Part shown: one piece after another, positions 59,726 to 64,000 of the stretch
How the letters are laid out: the number at the start of each line of letters is the position of its first letter
Position numbering within the stretch: position 1 is the stretch's first letter
Assembly (NCBI GenBank): GCA_020055645.1
Contig: CM034548.1
Span: forward strand, 48,290,296-48,354,295
Length of the DNA stretch: 64,000 nt
Direction of reading: 5' to 3'
Source of the DNA: Tomocerus qinae
Lineage: Eukaryota; Arthropoda; Collembola; Entomobryomorpha; Tomoceridae
Translations under genes and position numbers: made by a program
Notes under the pieces: model-generated
Database searches by the model: none
Told to the model about the DNA's origin: nothing
What the model saw: the letters and a program-made list of their open reading frames with translations, nothing else

Positions 59726-61311
59726 TTCAAAATCTATTCAGGACTTAGGGAGTAGGGAGATGTAAAATGTTATTTTATGGTAAGCTAAATGCTGTTTTTA
59801 TGTAGGAAAATGTGTGCCATGTGTGGTAAAATTTAATTAATTGAGAAGCGAGGTAGAGCGAGCAGTTCGGAACGGAAACCCTGAAATAAAATTTGTTGCT
59901 TTACCTAAAGATTCACAAACTGCCGATCGTCGACCGCATTTTTGTAGCGTTGCACCCTGTAAGAATCTTCCAGTTTTGATTTCCAAAACAAATTATATTT
60001 GAATGTTTTGGTAATAAACTCAATGTAAATTGATCGAGTTCATGCCAAATTCCGCTGGATACCTCGACCGAGGAGCGAGGAGTGCTCAATCTTAAGTTAG
60101 TGATCAAAACCATCTTCAGAATCAGATATATGTGTGTTAGTAGGAGAGCACGGCTACTACTATTGATTAGTAGAGTTATGCTATCGCTCTAGCCGCGATG
60201 GCTTACTTGCAGTTACTCTCAGACAACTTGACTGATTGTACAGACTTACACGAAGGGATTTTGATGAGGGATATCGTAGAACGTCATGAAATAGCTCGTT
60301 CAAAAGGTTATTTGGCAATAAGGTCAAGTCAGGTAGGGTGGCAAGGTTAAAGGTCATTGGAAAAATACATCACAAAATGTCATGTAATGTCCACCATCAC
60401 GATTTATCTCCGCAACTTTTTTACACGCATTTGACATGGTTTATTATGAAAGATAAAGAATGTCTCATTTCCATTGTTTTGCATTTCACTGTCGTTAGGT
60501 TAGGGGTAGTTAGAAAGATTGGAAAGGGGAAATAACACATTTTCAGGATGCTTCCACGTGAGTTGAGTGAGTACGACTCTACGACACAAAACAATATCAA
60601 CGGCCCCTAACCCTAGAGAAGGCCAGGCTGAGCCGGCAGCGAACGATGATAGGAAAACAGAGCAACAGGGTCATGCCAACAGATTTCATTTCAACCACAT
60701 CGTCACTTTGACTCGAACAACTCATCTTTTTGTTGCATGCTCAAATGTCTTAAAAATGCTGTACCCCATAATCTTTATCTAACTTATTATAATCCCAGCC
60801 CAGCATCAACTACACATACAATATTGTAAGCAACTAAGGGAATAATTACTCATCTATTATTGTGGATGAAAAATGAATATAATACATATGTACGGGACCA
60901 ATTGCAATCTTGTTTAATGCTGAGTTTGCTTTGCTATAAATGTACAATGTCAAGTATATAGATACAATTTAGCAGTTATTATATGTTATAAAAGATACCT
61001 GCATTATATATTGTATAAATCGGTATATCTTTTTGTTCCAATCAAAAGAGACACATTGGAGTTAAGCAAAATAACATAAAATATATTTTATTAATAACTT
61101 TTTTGAAATCGGCAGTTTCCTCTTTTTATTTGACATGGAAAATTTATATTTATCACAAAGTTCTTTATCATGATTTCCGAAACATAGTGTATTGTATATT
61201 ATAGTCTTATTTTAAAAGCTTTTACTTAAGCTGCCAAACATGTCTTACGTTACGTATTACGTTTACGTCATCTGCGCTATCACTCCATTATCACGTGCAC
61301 TAAATCAAACT

Positions 61312-61915
61312 CAGTGTACAAAATACCATTTACCACTTACCAGTGGTAAGTGGTTTTTAATGGTATTTAACGTTAAATACCACTACCTAAAAAGTAGTGG
61401 TAAGTGGTATAAATGGTAAAAATGGTAAAAAATAGTTTCATTTAAATTTCGTGTTTGAATTTTGAATATAATTCGGTGCCAAAATATGAAATAGCTTAGC
61501 AGATGATCATTGTTGTCACAAATTGATAGGTGTTCATCAATCAGAGTAGGATTCAACCAATGTCAATGGGGGGCGCTAACTACCCTTGCCGATTGAGAAA
61601 TTAATTGCAATTAAATTAGCATCAATTTTAAATGGGCGATACCAATATACAATCTTTCTTTTCTCATTTTATAACTTTTGGTGTACAATCAAATAAATAT
61701 GAATAATTTAATTGATTAAGTGACTAATTGGAAATATTTCATGGAAAATAAAGTTTTAAAATTTATATTTTAGGAAGTCTAGTGTATCTGTACTCAGCTG
61801 TCTAAAAAATCGCTAAAATTTACCATTTTTACCAATAAATGCATTATTACCATTAAGTGCATTTTTACCACTGTGATGGTAAAAAAGGCTAAAAAGTGGT
61901 AAATTTTGTACACTG
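61312..61915. mobile_element. Non-autonomous hAT element with perfect 8-bp duplication
   Basis: A 604-bp element with ends CAGTGTACAAAAT and ATTTTGTACACTG is flanked by the identical octamer ATCAAACT at 61304-61311 and 61916-61923. Both subterminal zones are filled with TGGTAA/TTACCA words (ACCACTTACC, GTGGTAAGTGG), probable transposase-binding repeats. No transposase ORF. Confidence 0.9.
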
Positions 61916-62404
61916 ATCAAACTTCTGTTTAAATGTAGAGGCTCCAATGTGTCTAGTAGTGGGTGGACGGTGTATTTGTTGTAGACTCTTTTAAGGCTTG
62001 ACTTGTCGATACGCAGATCATTGATAACAAATCCACTGTGTGAAATAAAAGGCTGTGAAATTTTTAAAAACATATATTTTCCGAGGGCTTAGCGTGGCCC
62101 GTTTCCCCAAACATTTCTTGCACTTTTCAAAACTAAGTAGTTTGTGGAGTAAGAGAAATGCTTAGGGATTTGAAAAACTCGTCTCGTCCTCTGTTGTTTG
62201 TTGTAAGAAAAATGCAAGAAACATGATAAGCCCTGCAGGATTTAAAGCATCTTACTTTAACCGATTAATGTCTAATAGCACCTAGTTTCGAATGTATTGC
62301 ATTTATTTCACATTTTCATTGTGAAAATATACAAATTTTCATAATTTCATAAATCAACCCCGCTGGCATACTGATTATTTAGATGGCATTTTAATCCACA
62401 CTCT

Positions 62405-62690
62405 TGGGCTCATTTCTGTGATCTGTAGGAAGCAGCCGTAACATCAGTCAAATTTCACCTGCAAAGATTTATTGGGGAGACAGACTTCTTTGTTCTTAAC
62501 TACAAAAAGATTCTGCTGGCATTCTCAACCAAGTCGAAGTTTATTTTATTTGAATTCACAAACGCAGAGAGCTCTGTCCAACAACCCTGAAGATTTTTTA
62601 GCTTTGACTCCTAAATACTTTTTGATTGGATCCCCAATCACTGCATTTCCAAAAACTGGCGTGGCTTTTATATCTGAAAATCAATTGTCC
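62405..62690 (+). pseudogene. Decayed BEL/Pao retrotransposon pol (integrase) fragment
   Basis: Translation shows the BEL/Pao integrase core C-terminal region. First comes EAAVTSVKFHLQRFIGET, preceded by a stop where the family has Trp. After a frame change comes NNPEDFLALTPKYFLIGSP, matching the family's LTPGHFLIG motif. The order and spacing fit, but the stop codon and frameshift make it nonfunctional. No LTRs, protease or reverse transcriptase were seen nearby. Confidence 0.7.
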
Positions 62691-62782
62691 ATATTTCAGC
62701 TGACTCAACACCAATAGCTGAATTTCTAGAAGCGATGAACTCAAGAGTATCTGACTCTATTATTGCATGGTATTGCAACGAC

Positions 62783-63171
62783 TTAAGGTTAGGATAAGTT
62801 GTACTCTTTTACATTGAAATGTCTGTACAAAAATGTCGAGTACGGCTGAATTGAAATGAAAGGTTTTGTTTGATATTTAAAGTACGGATCTAGACCTCGG
62901 CCTCGGACCCAAAGCTCTTACATTTTCAAAATGTGACTTGGTGACCGACAAATCGGCACCGACATTTTCGCGCCATTAAAAAAACCGCGCGAAAATGTCG
63001 GTGTCAATTTCTCGGTCGCCAAGCCACATTTTGAAAATGTAAGAGCCTTGGGTCTGAGGTCTAAATCCGTACTTTAAATTTCCATTGACACTTTTCACCT
63101 CCATTCAACCGTACTGGAGATTTCTGTACAGTCATTTCAATGTATTAGCCTCCAACTTATCCCAACCTTAA
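62783..63171. mobile_element. 389-bp palindromic element
   Basis: Inverted arms run from TTAAGGTTAGGATAAGTT through GTACGGATCTAGACCTC and CTTACATTTTCAAAATGTG to a centre of CGACATTTTCGCGC / GCGCGAAAATGTCG, then return to ACTTATCCCAACCTTAA. Divergence rises outward from the almost perfect inner arms. Confidence 0.75.
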
Positions 63172-63417
63172 TTAGTGGGTAAGTAAAAGAAATCTGGGGG
63201 AGATGACTGGCAAAGATATACACCCGATTGTCAAGCTTTAACCTCTACCTATTGATGTAGGATTTTAAGTGCTACGTACTGGTGATAAATTTTTTAAGTT
63301 ATGTTTCTTCATCTTAATAAATTGTTGCCGATCAATATTATGTCAATGGCCTCAGTTTTGAAATCATTATTTCAGCTCTCAAGTTGATGTTTGGTACTAA
63401 ATTCTGTTCTTCACCAG

Positions 63418-63691
63418 GCATACAGAAAGTGTAATTTTACGGTAACCTCGTTACCGGGCAGGCAGCGCTCGTAATTTTACAATAACGGACAGGCAGAGCG
63501 AAGCGCTGCCAGCCTGAACAGATTTTACATTAACAAATGTGGACTTGAAGACGCAAGACCTAACTTAGTTATCGGGCAGGCAACAATTTTTGGCTGCCCT
63601 AACCTGGTTACCGGGCAGGCAGTGTTTTGTCTGCCCAAAAAGGGAAGCCAAAATATTTTGGTTACCGGGCAGAAAAACATTTTCTGTATGC
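63418..63691. mobile_element. TGCCTGCCCGGTAACC element, copy B (inverted)
   Basis: A 274-bp element, reverse complement of 47581-47856, with ends GCATACAGAAAGTG and CATTTTCTGTATGC. It is flanked by CTGTTCTTCACCAG (63404-63417) and CTGTTCTTCACAG (63692-63704), a 13-14 bp direct repeat that looks like a target duplication. Confidence 0.8.
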
Positions 63692-63714
63692 CTGTTCTTC
63701 ACAGACTCTTTCCA

Positions 63715-64000
63715 AGTCTTTGAAAATTATTTAAAAACCTTAGTAAATTGTTTCTAAGGTTTGAAAATTGCTTCCAAATTTTGAAATTTGTTTACAAGCC
63801 TCAGAAAATTGTTTCTAAGTCTTTAAAATTTGTTTCCTAGTCTTTAAAAATTGATTCAAAGGTTTTGAAAATTGGTTATAAGTTTTTGAAAATTGTTTCT
63901 ACGCATATTAAAAATAATTTCCAAACATATTGGAAATAATTTCCAAGCATATTCAAAATAACTTCCAAACATATTAAAAATAACTTCCAAACATATTGGA
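63715..64000. repeat. Tandem array reaching the window end
   Basis: Units of about 30 bases (TTGAAAATTGTTTCTAAG type) change at about 63905 into units of about 25 bases (AATAACTTCCAAACATATT type). The array is cut by the window boundary. Confidence 0.75.

Larger units (their letters stand above)
50692..64000. other. Gene-free, repeat-rich region upstream of OSTC
   Basis: No host gene could be recognised. ORFs up to 113 codons (for example minus strand 53013-53354) lack family resemblance, splice-consistent neighbours or conserved motifs. The OSTC promoter should lie just after 50692. Between 50.8 and 53.8 kb I see no bounded element except a small TTCTCGACGA/TCGTCGAGAA hairpin at about 51146-51204. 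The elements recognised further on are listed separately. Confidence 0.5.

Noticed and set aside
1..64000. CRISPR arrays, bacterial operons, rRNA or confident tRNA genes
   Set aside because: None were seen. The repeats are irregular or inverted rather than spaced direct repeats, and no cloverleaf with credible A and B boxes was recognised by eye.

Overview
The window looks like AT-rich nuclear DNA of an arthropod, most likely a hexapod. The genes are split by GT-AG introns, the proteins resemble animal families, and the DNA between them is full of short inverted-repeat DNA transposons (hAT-like, TTAA-target piggyBac-like, other foldbacks) plus one BEL/Pao retrotransposon remnant. All identifications come from reading translated exons and recalling the families; no database search was possible. 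I could not name the species.

Four protein-coding genes can be assembled exon by exon with consistent splice phases. (1) FCHO, minus strand, 2178-21944: an F-BAR plus mu-homology-domain endocytic adaptor in 19 exons (about 952 codons with an optional cassette exon). (2) EEF1AKMT2 (METTL10), plus strand, 31593-33677: a lysine methyltransferase of elongation factor 1A, 5 exons, 244 residues. (3) A selenophosphate synthetase, minus strand, 36362-39317: 8 coding exons and 504 codons, with an in-frame TGA exactly at the catalytic selenocysteine position. (4) OSTC, minus strand, 49963-50691: a subunit of the oligosaccharyltransferase complex, 4 exons, 155 residues. These genes act in unrelated processes (clathrin endocytosis, translation-factor methylation, selenium metabolism, N-glycosylation) and show no operon-like logic.

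Layout: 1-2177 is FCHO 3' flank; 2178-21944 is FCHO with two long introns loaded with small transposons; 21945-31592 is gene-poor DNA between divergent FCHO and EEF1AKMT2; 33678-36361 holds a 0.7 kb foldback element directly 3' of the synthetase gene; 39416-49962 is a transposon-rich stretch in which several elements have intact target-site duplications; 50692-64000 has no recognisable host gene but many inverted-repeat elements, a decayed BEL/Pao pol fragment and a tandem array running off the window end.

The most interesting signal is the synthetase gene. Its in-frame TGA is followed 10 nt later by a strong predicted stem-loop (38494-38528), as in known stop-codon-redefinition elements. The near 3' flank, however, lacks the ATGA/GTGA core of a SECIS element up to the foldback. 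It is either a true selenoprotein with a displaced SECIS or a SECIS-independent readthrough gene of the kind reported in some insects.
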